DNA from: JAVBPR01 sp031549485
GTDB lineage: Bacteria; Bacillota; Clostridia; Oscillospirales; Feifaniaceae
Assembly: GCA_031549485.1 (NCBI GenBank)
Contig: JAVBPR010000034.1
Span: forward strand, 1-22,371
Reading direction: 5' to 3'
Length of the DNA stretch: 22,371 nt
Part shown: positions 6,125-13,861 of the stretch, in pieces
How the letters are laid out: every line of letters starts with the position of its first letter
Position numbering within the stretch: position 1 is the first letter of the stretch
The notes under the pieces: generated by a model
What the model saw: only the letters and a program-made list of their open reading frames with translations
The model's database searches: none
Told to the model about the DNA's origin: nothing
Position numbers and translations under genes: made by a program

Positions 6125-7948
6125 TCAATCGGCAAAAAACGCGGTAATAGCATCCGCCTGCTTTTTTGTAACGCCCGGAACTTTCAGCAGTTCTTCCCTG
6201 CCGGCGCCCGAAACGCCCGAAAGCGAACCGAAATGTTTTAAAAGTTTTGTCGCCGTCGTTTTTCCGACGCCTTCTATTTTTTCAAGTTTCGAGACGGTCA
6301 GCGGCGCGGACAGCTTTTTCCGGTGATATTCTATCGCAAAGCGGTGAACTTCTTCCTGGATTTTGCCGATAAGCGCCGCCGCCGGAGAACCTTGTTTTAA
6401 GGCGATTTCGCCCTCTTTGCTTACAAGACCTCTCGTTCTGTGTTTGTCGTCCTTCACCATGCCGAAAACCGGGATTTCTATCCCCATGCCCGAAAGCATC
6501 TCCGAAACGACCGAAAGGTGTCCGGCTCCGCCATCAAGGAGCAAAAGGTTGGGCGGCGTTTCAAAGCCCGCGTCGGCATTCAAATAACGCACAAAGCGGC
6601 GCGCCAGCACCTCTTTCATCGAGGCGTAATCGTCCTGTCCCGAAACGGTTTTGATTTTATAATGACGGTACCCGCTTTTGTCCTTTTCCCCATTTTGATA
6701 ACGTATTATCGCCGCGACATTTTCGCTTCCCGCGGTATTGCTTATATCCACCGCCTCAATCAGCCGCGGCGGCTCGGATAGCCCGAGAATTTTTTTAAGC
6801 TCTGTTATCGATTTCGCCTGTTTTTCCTCTTTTGTCATCAGAAGCCGCAAGCTCTCTTCGGCATTTTTGCACACCATTTCGCAGATTTTCTTTTTCTCGC
6901 CGATTTTTGGAGTTATTATCTCGGTTTTTCGTCCCGAAATTTTTCGCAGAAATTCTTCCAAAACCGCTGTATCCGCAGGACTTTCAAAGCACAAAATCTC
7001 TTTCGGAATATCCGCGCGGCCGCTGTAAAGCCGCTGCATGAATTCGCCGAGCGCCTCGGGCAGGTTTTCCGCAAGCTCCGCTTCGAAATCAAAACTCTGC
7101 CTGTCCGAAATTCTGCCGCCACGGATGAAAAACACATCGAAAACTACCCGGAATTCGTTTTCGGCAAAGCCGATAACGTCACGATTTACATCCGGCGCCG
7201 CAACCACCTTTTGCCTGATATGAAGCCGTTCCACCGCTCTTAACCTGTCGCGGTAAAACGCCGCTTTTTCGTAATTTTCCGCCTGCGATTCCTCTGCCAT
7301 TTTCTCTCTTAAATCGGTTAAAACTTCGTCGATATTTCCAAGCAAAAAGGCAACCGCGCCTTTTATCGCCTGTGCGTAATCTTCGGTCGTTACATCGCCC
7401 GCGCACGGTGCCATGCATATTTTCAGCGACCGGTTAAGGCACGGTCGTGTTTTCAAAATATCCCGCGGAAACTGTTTATTACAGCTCGGTAGCAAAAACG
7501 TCTTGTTCACCGTTTCGATTATCCGCTTTGCGCTGCCCGAAAACGGGCCGAAATAGGTCGCTTTGTCCTGCTCCCTTTTTCTCGTGAATTCGAGCTTCGG
7601 ATATTCATCGTTTAAATTTATTTTTATATACGGAAAGGTTTTGCTGTCCTTCAGCAAAATGTTGTAATAAGGCATATATAGCTTTATCTGCGTGTTTTCG
7701 AGAAGGAGCGCGTCAACCTCGGTGTTGGTGATAAAATAGTCGAAATCCGCAATTTTTGAGACCATGCGAAGCGTTTTTCGCGAATGGCCTTTCGAATTGA
7801 TGAAATAGCTTGAAACTCTGTTTTTCAGTTTCTTTGCTTTGCCGACATAGATAACCTTACCGTTTTCATCACGCATTAAATACACCCCCGGCAAAAGCGG
7901 GAGCGAAAGCGCCTTTTCTTTCAGTTTTTGCATCCTTTTATCTTCCAT
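6125..7948 (-). CDS. uvrC: Excinuclease ABC subunit C (UvrC)
   Basis: UvrC makes both incisions in nucleotide excision repair after UvrAB damage recognition. Domains in order: GIY-YIG nuclease (about residues 16-95, with LPGVYLMRDENGKVIYVGKA), UVR motif that binds UvrB (about 211-246), the RNase H-like second nuclease, and C-terminal tandem helix-hairpin-helix (about 545-607, with IEGVGKTTATKLL and VPGVTKKQADAI). The 607 residues are of normal length. The frame extends 22 codons further up, but that part lies in the pilus operon terminator. MEDKRMQKLKEKA (7948) is therefore chosen. A start five codons later (7933) is possible because the ribosome binding site is weak. A TACAAT close upstream could be its -10. 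It reads towards rsmD with a 41-nt gap. Confidence 0.95.
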   Translation of the reverse strand: MEDKRMQKLKEKALSLPLLPGVYLMRDENGKVIYVGKAKKLKNRVSSYFINSKGHSRKTLRMVSKIADFDYFITNTEVDALLLENTQIKLYMPYYNILLKDSKTFPYIKINLNDEYPKLEFTRKREQDKATYFGPFSGSAKRIIETVNKTFLLPSCNKQFPRDILKTRPCLNRSLKICMAPCAGDVTTEDYAQAIKGAVAFLLGNIDEVLTDLREKMAEESQAENYEKAAFYRDRLRAVERLHIRQKVVAAPDVNRDVIGFAENEFRVVFDVFFIRGGRISDRQSFDFEAELAENLPEALGEFMQRLYSGRADIPKEILCFESPADTAVLEEFLRKISGRKTEIITPKIGEKKKICEMVCKNAEESLRLLMTKEEKQAKSITELKKILGLSEPPRLIEAVDISNTAGSENVAAIIRYQNGEKDKSGYRHYKIKTVSGQDDYASMKEVLARRFVRYLNADAGFETPPNLLLLDGGAGHLSVVSEMLSGMGIEIPVFGMVKDDKHRTRGLVSKEGEIALKQGSPAAALIGKIQEEVHRFAIEYHRKKLSAPLTVSKLEKIEGVGKTTATKLLKHFGSLSGVSGAGREELLKVPGVTKKQADAITAFFAD

Positions 7949-8012
7949 GCTGATATTGTAACATATATAAACAAATCTATGTATTATTAATTTTGCGCCG
8001 GATAAAATAGGC

Positions 8013-8041
8013 AAAAAAGAAAGCCCCGAAAGGGCTTTCTT
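8013..8041 (-). terminator. Intrinsic terminator of the pilus operon
   Basis: AAGAAAGCCC and GGGCTTTCTT form a 10-bp stem around CGAAA, followed on the minus strand by a run of T. It begins 11 nt after the pilO stop. The stem plus flanking A and T runs may also act in the other direction. Confidence 0.85.
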
Positions 8042-8052
8042 TTAATGGTGAT

Positions 8053-8688
8053 TTAGTTGGCGGCCGGTTTGTTCTGGTCGCCGGTTTGCGCGCCGTCGCC
8101 GGTAGCTGTATCGGTTGCCGGTTTTTCCGGCTGCGGCCAGCTTATATCTTTTTGCGTATAGATTTTTACAATCATGTCGAACTCGTCACGAATATACGAA
8201 TAATTTATCGATTCCACGCTGATATAAAGCGTATTTTCAATACTGTTCAGCATCATGACAAGCGAATCGAAACTGCCCTTTACCGAAAGTTTGATTGTCG
8301 TGGAGCAAAGCGCGTTGACATCTCCCTCGTAGACCGGCACATTGATATCTGTCATCTGTAATTTCTGCGGCGAAAGATTATTTGCAAAACACAAGTTCGT
8401 AAGATATTTATCTATCGAAAGGGTGTCGCTGTCCGGATAATATTTACCCTCGGCTTCCATCGCCTCAATTCTAAGCTGTTCGCCCGATTTGATGACCTCG
8501 TTTTTCGTTTCAATATAAAGTTTCATTTGGTCGCGGTCGATTGTAAGAACCTCTTTTGCCGCGCGCGCCTCGGAAAGCGCTTTTTGCGTCGGTGTCAGCA
8601 GCAAGAAATAGTATATTGTGAACAGCGCGAGTGCGGCAAGCGCGATAACAAGCACTTTTTCGCGTTTTGAAAGTTTAACACTTTTCAT
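8053..8688 (-). CDS. pilO: PilO-like type IV pilus inner assembly protein
   Basis: PilO pairs with PilN in the membrane and links the PilM/PilC platform to the outside. The 211-residue protein has a short basic cytoplasmic N-terminus and one membrane segment (about residues 11-31). A coiled-coil stretch (about 33-80) and an alpha/beta C-terminal region follow, consistent with the ferredoxin-like fold of PilO. The last 27 residues are a low-complexity Pro/Thr/Gly/Gln tail ending NKPAAN. GGAGGGG lies 6 nt before the ATG, 13 nt after the pilMN stop. The call rests on topology, size and its position as last gene after PilMN; sequence motifs in this family are weak. Confidence 0.82.
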   Translation of the reverse strand: MKSVKLSKREKVLVIALAALALFTIYYFLLLTPTQKALSEARAAKEVLTIDRDQMKLYIETKNEVIKSGEQLRIEAMEAEGKYYPDSDTLSIDKYLTNLCFANNLSPQKLQMTDINVPVYEGDVNALCSTTIKLSVKGSFDSLVMMLNSIENTLYISVESINYSYIRDEFDMIVKIYTQKDISWPQPEKPATDTATGDGAQTGDQNKPAAN

Positions 8689-8701
8689 ATTTTTCCCCTC
8701 C

Positions 8702-10105
8702 CTACTTCAAAATTATTTCAAGCGAGAAGAAAAATCCTTTTCCCGCTTCGTCGGAATATCCGACATAAGCAACCCGGTCAAAATCTTTGTAATTCTCTAT
8801 TCTTGAGACATACGACGAGGCTTCAAGCTGTGTGCCGCTGGTGCACCCTATTATAAACTTGCGCTCTGCCGCGCTGAAATCAATTGTCCGAAACTCTACC
8901 GATCCCTGACGCATCGAAGCGAGGAAAAGAAGCACTTCGGGCGAAGGTTTCGCCGCCGCCGCATAATTCATCTGTTTTTCGTCTAGCTGGCTTTTTATAA
9001 CGCGAAGAAAATCAATTTCTTTTTGTTTTTCCGCCACAAGCTCTTTGGTCGCGATATTTTGCGGATCGCTGAGATACGCTTCCATATCTCGGTTTTCTTT
9101 TTCAATGCCGATTTGTTGGATTTTTAAGAATCCGAAAAACAACAGAGCAAGCGCAACAACAACGATCGGGATGATATATACCGGTTTGAACCTTGTTGTC
9201 TTTTGTTTTTTGAAGCTATCTTTATACGCTTTAAGAAAATTAACATTTGTTGCCGTTGCCGTCGCCCCGAAATAAGGGAATACGCAGGAGGTCGCCTCCG
9301 CGCCTAATGTTCCCGGAATCGGCAGGGTGAGCTTTTGCACGTCGATTTCCATATAATCTGGCTTTATCTCCCTTAGTTTTGCGATAATTTCGGGAGAAAC
9401 ACCGACAAAATAGCTGGTGCTCAAATCTTTATTAAACTGAACAAGAGCTGTCATGTTCTGCAGAAGCCTTGATGAAAATTCGTCCTCTGTTTCGGCAAAA
9501 ATTCTTGTTCTTCTCGAGAAAGTGTAGTTACCGTTTTCGAAAAGCAGTGAGAATATGCTGACTTCATCGACGATATTGAGGGCGATTATTCCGCTTGAAA
9601 GTTTCGGATCGTTTTTGACATATTGAATTATAAGGTCAAGCCCCACATGAATCGAATCAAGTTTAATTCCCGCATCTTTGAAAATATCGAGATATGTTTC
9701 GATAACGCTTCTTTTAAGGGCGCATGCCAAAAGGCTTCTCTCGCCGCCGGTTGTATACAAAGAATAATCGTAAGTAAGCTCTTCTCCCGAATCCGAAAAA
9801 TCCGCGAGCTCTTTGCGCGCGACATCGAGATTCTGCCAGTTTTGAAGAACCGGCACCGAGACTCTTTTTGTGAAAATCGAGCTTGAATCGATGGTGAGCG
9901 AAGCGCCGGCAAACATATCCGGGTTGTTGCTTCTAAGCTCGGTAAGTTTCGCCTTGACCGAAGCGGCGTCAAGCGGAATTCCGTTTATAACCGCTTGTTC
10001 GGGCAAATCTATCCCCGCATATTTTACAATCTGCGCAGATTTCCCCGAGCCGTTATAGCCGAAGACCTGTATTTTTTTGTTTGAAATATAAATTGAACTT
10101 TTCAT
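8702..10105 (-). CDS. PilM-PilN fusion protein
   Basis: In most type IV pilus systems PilM (cytoplasmic, actin-like) and PilN (membrane) are separate genes, and PilM binds a short N-terminal peptide of PilN. Here residues 1-285 look like the PilM actin-like fold, with TSYFVGVSPEI and VGLDLIIQYV in the expected places. Residues 287-295 (NVNFLKAYK) resemble the PilN N-terminal INLL-type peptide. A membrane segment (about 308-327), a coiled coil (about 330-375) and a PilN-like alpha/beta domain (to 467) follow. The PilM part lacks the usual phosphate-binding DIGSSSVK signature, having YISNKKIQV instead, so nucleotide binding may be lost. AGAGGG precedes the ATG. It lies 26 nt after pilC. Confidence 0.82.
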   Translation of the reverse strand: MKSSIYISNKKIQVFGYNGSGKSAQIVKYAGIDLPEQAVINGIPLDAASVKAKLTELRSNNPDMFAGASLTIDSSSIFTKRVSVPVLQNWQNLDVARKELADFSDSGEELTYDYSLYTTGGERSLLACALKRSVIETYLDIFKDAGIKLDSIHVGLDLIIQYVKNDPKLSSGIIALNIVDEVSIFSLLFENGNYTFSRRTRIFAETEDEFSSRLLQNMTALVQFNKDLSTSYFVGVSPEIIAKLREIKPDYMEIDVQKLTLPIPGTLGAEATSCVFPYFGATATATNVNFLKAYKDSFKKQKTTRFKPVYIIPIVVVALALLFFGFLKIQQIGIEKENRDMEAYLSDPQNIATKELVAEKQKEIDFLRVIKSQLDEKQMNYAAAAKPSPEVLLFLASMRQGSVEFRTIDFSAAERKFIIGCTSGTQLEASSYVSRIENYKDFDRVAYVGYSDEAGKGFFFSLEIILK

Positions 10106-10131
10106 TTTTCCCTCTATCGTCGGTTTATTCG

Positions 10132-11322
10132 TTACATATTCTGTATGTTGCCGTAAAGCGAGAATATAGGTAGCATAACTGAAATAAGAACTACACCAAT
10201 AAACAGCGCCATAATTATAATAAGCATCGGCTCAAGCATCGAAACGAGCTTCCCTGTTGCCTGGTCGGCTTCGAAGTCATAACCGTTTGCCGAGCTTTCG
10301 AGCATCTGAACAAGCCTTCCCGATTCTTCACCAATGTGGAGCGTCCTGATTAATTTTATATCAAACTCTTTTATCTGTTTCATCGATACCGAAAGCGATT
10401 CGCCGTTTCGGATATCGCGGATAACATCAGGAAAAAGAGATTCGATGTACTTGTTATTTGTGAGCGTCGAGGCAATTCCGAGACACTCGATAAGCGGAAG
10501 TCCGCTTGAATAAAGCGAGCTGAGTCCTCTTGCAAAACGCGCGGTATAGATAATTTTAAGCGGTTTTTTAATTATCGGCATCGATAATTTCATCTTATCA
10601 AACGCAAGCCGGAATTTCGGCTGTGCCAAAAGCGCCTTTATGACAAACGGAACAAGAATTGCGACGGCAAGCAAAATATACCAGTATCCCAATATGAAAT
10701 CGCTTATTGCCATAACAATTTGTGTGATAACCGGGAGTTCCATTCCCTCGAACAGCTCGAAAAACATCGGCAGGATAAAAGCGAAAATTGCAATCATCGC
10801 AACGCCGAGCAAGCTGAGCAGAATTATAGGATACGACATCGCCGATTTTATTTTTCCGTTAAGGCGCGCTTCTTTTTCATAGTGCTCCGCCATTTTGCGC
10901 ATAATCGGCTCGAGCTGACCGCTTGATTCACCTGCGGTACACATATTTATAAAGAGTCCCGGGAAAGCCCCGTTACATTCTTTTAGCGCTTCGGAAAGAG
11001 TGAGCCCGCTAAAAATGGATTTATAAATCGTGTCGTAAACGATGTATATTTTTGGGTTTTCTTCGCTTTCTTTAAGCGTTTCTATCGCATAGGCGACGGT
11101 AAGGCCGGAGCCGAGCATCTCGCCCATTTGACGCGCAAATTCGGAAATCTGCGTGGCTTTAAACTTAAACGCTGCCTTTTTTTCTTCGACTTCGGCATAT
11201 TCCATAAGCGTAAGCGACTGTTCCCGCAAAAGAGAATAGAGTTTCGACGGATCGGCCGCCTCTATCACGCCTTTGCGGGTTTTATTATTTAGGTCCTTAG
11301 CCGAATACTTATAATTTGGCAT
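10132..11322 (-). CDS. pilC: Type IV pilus platform protein PilC
   Basis: PilC (GspF family) is the inner-membrane platform on which the PilB and PilT motors act to add or remove pilins. The 396 residues carry an N-terminal YKYSAKDLNNKTRKG segment and two T2SSF repeats (about 60-185 and 262-386). The repeats have matching motifs ARQMGEMLGSGLTVAYAI and ARFARGLSSLYSSGLPLIEC, each followed by GESSG or GEESG. Three membrane segments fall near 163-190, 205-232 and 364-388. AGAGGGGA precedes the start. It lies 29 nt after pilD. Full length and intact. Confidence 0.95.
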   Translation of the reverse strand: MPNYKYSAKDLNNKTRKGVIEAADPSKLYSLLREQSLTLMEYAEVEEKKAAFKFKATQISEFARQMGEMLGSGLTVAYAIETLKESEENPKIYIVYDTIYKSIFSGLTLSEALKECNGAFPGLFINMCTAGESSGQLEPIMRKMAEHYEKEARLNGKIKSAMSYPIILLSLLGVAMIAIFAFILPMFFELFEGMELPVITQIVMAISDFILGYWYILLAVAILVPFVIKALLAQPKFRLAFDKMKLSMPIIKKPLKIIYTARFARGLSSLYSSGLPLIECLGIASTLTNNKYIESLFPDVIRDIRNGESLSVSMKQIKEFDIKLIRTLHIGEESGRLVQMLESSANGYDFEADQATGKLVSMLEPMLIIIMALFIGVVLISVMLPIFSLYGNIQNM

Positions 11323-11351
11323 CTGCTGTCCCCTCTGCTAATAAGTGTGTT

Positions 11352-12122
11352 TTATCCAAAAAAGTAGTTAATATACGCCGATATGATATTGCTGCCGTAC
11401 AGAAGCGAAACGAATATTCCGACGCAAAGGTACGGCCCGAACGGCATACTCTCTTTTTTCTTTGCTTTTTTTGTGGCGAGAAGATATATGCCATATCCTC
11501 CGCCGAGAAGAATTCCGATAAACATGGCAAGCAGAATCCCCTGCCAGCCGAGCATAAAGCCGCAAACCGCCATAAGTTTTATATCCGCGCCGCCGAACGC
11601 GTCGGTAATGAGAAGCGCGAGGATAAGCATGGGAAGGCTGACTGCGGCTGCCCCGATAATTCGGGCGAGTATAGTAACCTCCGGAAACACAAAAACGCTT
11701 GCCACCGCGGGCAAAATAAGCGCGATTATAAATCCGTCGGGAATTTCCATAGTATCAAAGTCTATCATCGTTATGCAGATAAGAACCGAAGCGGTAAATA
11801 TCGCAATAAGGGTACCGAAGCTGAGTCCGAACCGCCAGTAGGAGAGCATAAAAAGCAGCCCCGTAAGCGTTTCGATAATGGGATAGCGCGCCGAAATAGG
11901 CTCTTTGCAGGCGCGGCAGCGTCCTTTTAAAAAAAGAAAGCTGAAAACGGGAATAAGGTCCCGGTCCTTTAGCTGGGTGTTGCATTTCGGGCAGAACGAG
12001 CGCCCTTTGATAAACGAAATGCCGTTTGGAATCCGCCAGATAAGCACATTAAGAAAGCTTCCGATGCAGATTCCGAGAATGAATAAAATAATATAAATTG
12101 CAATCGAAACAGGTGCGGGCAT
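11352..12122 (-). CDS. pilD: Prepilin peptidase / N-methyltransferase PilD
   Basis: PilD is a membrane aspartyl protease that removes the short leader of prepilins after glycine and, in the bifunctional form, methylates the new N-terminus. The N-terminal domain has two CxxC pairs (C44/C47 and C69/C72) and the GSFLNVLIWRIP motif, typical of the bifunctional type. The aspartates of the protease core are in IDFDTMEIPD (D121-D129) and in GGAD (D180), a common variant of GxGD. About eight hydrophobic helices fit the 256 residues. AAGGGG lies about 10 nt before the ATG. Its substrates in this window would be PilA and the plus-strand prepilins. Confidence 0.95.
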   Translation of the reverse strand: MPAPVSIAIYIILFILGICIGSFLNVLIWRIPNGISFIKGRSFCPKCNTQLKDRDLIPVFSFLFLKGRCRACKEPISARYPIIETLTGLLFMLSYWRFGLSFGTLIAIFTASVLICITMIDFDTMEIPDGFIIALILPAVASVFVFPEVTILARIIGAAAVSLPMLILALLITDAFGGADIKLMAVCGFMLGWQGILLAMFIGILLGGGYGIYLLATKKAKKKESMPFGPYLCVGIFVSLLYGSNIISAYINYFFG

Positions 12123-12162
12123 AAAAACTTTACCCCTTATAGGTTAATAAAATAAGTGCCTT

Positions 12163-12211
12163 TAAAAAAGGAATTTACCAAGCGGAAGATAGCGCTTTCT
12201 TCCGCTTGGTA
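12163..12211 (-). terminator. Hairpin between pilA and pilD, probable partial terminator
   Basis: TACCAAGCGGAAGA and its reverse complement (12176-12189, 12198-12211) form a perfect 14-bp stem with an 8-nt loop. On the minus strand AAATTCC then TTTTTT follow, so the U-run is about 7 nt from the stem. It starts 9 nt after the pilA stop. Such hairpins often allow partial read-through or protect upstream mRNA, which would give more PilA than downstream assembly proteins. Confidence 0.65.
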
Positions 12212-12220
12212 GTTAAATCC

Positions 12221-12658
12221 TTATAGTTTTACGATATCAGCGCCCTCACCAGGTGTAAATGTAACTTCTGCTTTATCTGTTTTGTAAACTACAGATTGAA
12301 CATGCCAGTCAGCTATTACAACAGAATAAGTGAATGTTGGAGTACCGCCTGTAATTTCAGGAATCTGCGCATAATCTTCAATTTCTGCATTTCTGGTGAC
12401 CGTGCCATCGCCATCAGAGTCAACTCCGGCGAAAGCAGGATCGTCGTAGCCGTATGCCTTTGTAAGAACATACTCTGCAGCAACATAGATTGAACGTGCT
12501 TGTGCAACAGCTGTCTGGTTTCTTGCATCGTCGATGTATCTGATCATGCTCGGAATGAGAAGAGCAGCCAAAATGGCGATGATGATCATAACAACGATAA
12601 GCTCAACGAGTGTAAAACCTTTTTTCTTGTTTTTCTTGACATTCATAAGTTTTGTCAT
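12221..12658 (-). CDS. pilA: Major type IV pilin PilA
   Basis: This is the pilus subunit. A basic leader ends at Gly14; cleavage would give FTLVELIVVMIIIAILAALL, with Phe+1 and Glu+5, leaving about 131 mature residues. The hydrophobic helix is followed by a small globular domain without cysteines. Residues 80-85 are DSDGDG followed by TVTRNAE, resembling an EF-hand/dockerin-type calcium loop. The ATG at 12658 has AAGGGAG 7 nt upstream; an internal Met5 is a less likely start. Codon use differs from the neighbours: alanine mostly GCT/GCA and threonine mostly ACA, where nearby genes prefer GCG/GCC and ACC. This suggests very high expression. It is the only small, codon-biased pilin here, hence the major-pilin call. 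Confidence 0.93.
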   Translation of the reverse strand: MTKLMNVKKNKKKGFTLVELIVVMIIIAILAALLIPSMIRYIDDARNQTAVAQARSIYVAAEYVLTKAYGYDDPAFAGVDSDGDGTVTRNAEIEDYAQIPEITGGTPTFTYSVVIADWHVQSVVYKTDKAEVTFTPGEGADIVKL

Positions 12659-12785
12659 AGATATTCTCCCTTAATTAGCTAATTTTTTGTTTAATTTTTT
12701 GTTTATATATAATCTGCTACTCGCTTGCGCTGCCAGCTTTCACAGGTCATACCTGATTAATGAGCGGGTTTTTCAAAGTTCGCAT
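12659..12785 (-). promoter_or_regulatory. pilA leader with possible own promoter
   Basis: This 127-nt gap is the longest inside the pilus operon. On the minus strand it has a TATATATAAA stretch (12711-12702) that could hold a -10, but no good -35. A short inverted repeat CAGGT-ATG-ACCTG (12743-12755) lies upstream. A separate pilA promoter would fit the gene's expected high expression. I could not match it to a known riboswitch. Confidence 0.35.
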
Positions 12786-13841
12786 TTACCCTTGAACCGA
12801 AGACATAAGTTCTTCGCGGTTTTTCGCTTTTGTTAGGGCGTCTTCCATCGATATCTCGCCCGACCGGACAAGCCCCGCAAGCGAAGCGGTGAGGGTAACC
12901 ATGCCGAGCTTGCCGCCCGTTTGGATTGTGCTTGTGAGCTGATGGCATTTGTTTTCGCGGATGAGGTTAAGCACCGCGTCGGTTCCGACCATGATTTCAA
13001 ACGCCGCGACTCGCCCTTTGCCCGAGGCTTTCGGAATAAGGGTTTGGGTTACTATGCCGCGCAGGGTGCTTGCAAGCTGGGTTCTTATCTGCTGCTGGTG
13101 CGCCGCCGGAAAAACGTCGATAATACGATCTATCGTATCGGCAGCTCCCATAGTATGCAAAGTTCCGAAAACAAGGTGCCCGGTTTCCGCCGCCGTAATT
13201 GCCGCGGAGATAGTTTCGAAGTCGCGCATCTCGCCGACGAGGATAACATCGGGGTCTTCACGCATCGCCGAGCGGAGCGCCGCCGAGAAACTTTGGACGT
13301 CCTCGCCTATCTCGCGCTGGTGGATAACCGCACGTTTCTTATTATAAACATATTCTATCGGGTCCTCAATTGTCAAGATATGTGTCGGGCGGGTTTCGTT
13401 TATGTAGTCTATCATCGCCGCAAGAGTTGTGGATTTTCCCGAGCCGGTCGGTCCTGTGACAAGCACCAGCCCGCGGGGTTCATCGGCGAATCTTCTAAGC
13501 GTTTCGGGAAGTTTTAAATCGCTGAAAGAAAGGATTTTGTTGTTAATTATACGAATAGCCGCCGCCAAATTGCCCTCGTGACGGTAAATATTAACCCTGT
13601 GGCGGCACTCTCTTGAAATCGAGTAACAAAAATCCAAATCCTGAATTTTTTTAAGCGTTTCTCTCTGGCTTTCGTTTATCATCTCGAAGATGAGAGCTTT
13701 TTTCTCTTCCGGAGAAAGATTGAATTCGGTTTCCACCAGAACGCCGTCTTTTCGCACCACAGGATTGCTGTTATGGGTGATGTGAACGTCCGAACATCCC
13801 TCTTCTCTGGCATATGCCAGAAGCTCGTTAATTGTCAACAA
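12786..13841 (-). CDS. pilT: Twitching/retraction ATPase PilT
   Basis: PilT is the hexameric motor that depolymerises the pilus and powers retraction. It has the N-terminal motif GCSDVHITHNSNPVVRKDG, Walker A GPTGSGKST (residues 130-138), an Asp box around IEDPIEY, Walker B near residues 197-204 (DPDVILVGE) and a His box TGHLVFGTLHT. The PilT-specific LNLIRE motif is present, which separates it from PilB. The 351 residues are full length. There is no ATG: translation starts at one of two consecutive TTG codons. The second (13838) is better spaced from AAAGGGGGG. It lies 20 nt after pilB, so retraction should be active in this organism. Confidence 0.96.
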   Translation of the reverse strand: MLTINELLAYAREEGCSDVHITHNSNPVVRKDGVLVETEFNLSPEEKKALIFEMINESQRETLKKIQDLDFCYSISRECRHRVNIYRHEGNLAAAIRIINNKILSFSDLKLPETLRRFADEPRGLVLVTGPTGSGKSTTLAAMIDYINETRPTHILTIEDPIEYVYNKKRAVIHQREIGEDVQSFSAALRSAMREDPDVILVGEMRDFETISAAITAAETGHLVFGTLHTMGAADTIDRIIDVFPAAHQQQIRTQLASTLRGIVTQTLIPKASGKGRVAAFEIMVGTDAVLNLIRENKCHQLTSTIQTGGKLGMVTLTASLAGLVRSGEISMEDALTKAKNREELMSSVQG

Positions 13842-13861
13842 AAGCCCCCCTTTAAGAGAAT

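Noticed and set aside
7949..8014. 22-codon upstream extension of uvrC
   Set aside because: It begins inside the pilus operon terminator and has no ribosome binding site; UvrC homologues begin near the GIY-YIG domain.
10037..10060. GYNGSGKS (residues 16-23) in the PilM-PilN fusion fits a Walker A pattern
   Set aside because: It lies in what should be an early beta hairpin of an actin-like fold. There is no Walker B or P-loop domain around it, so it looks like a chance match.
12725..12740. TGGCAG on the minus strand upstream of pilA as a sigma-54 -24 element
   Set aside because: The required TTGC -12 element is missing at the correct spacing.
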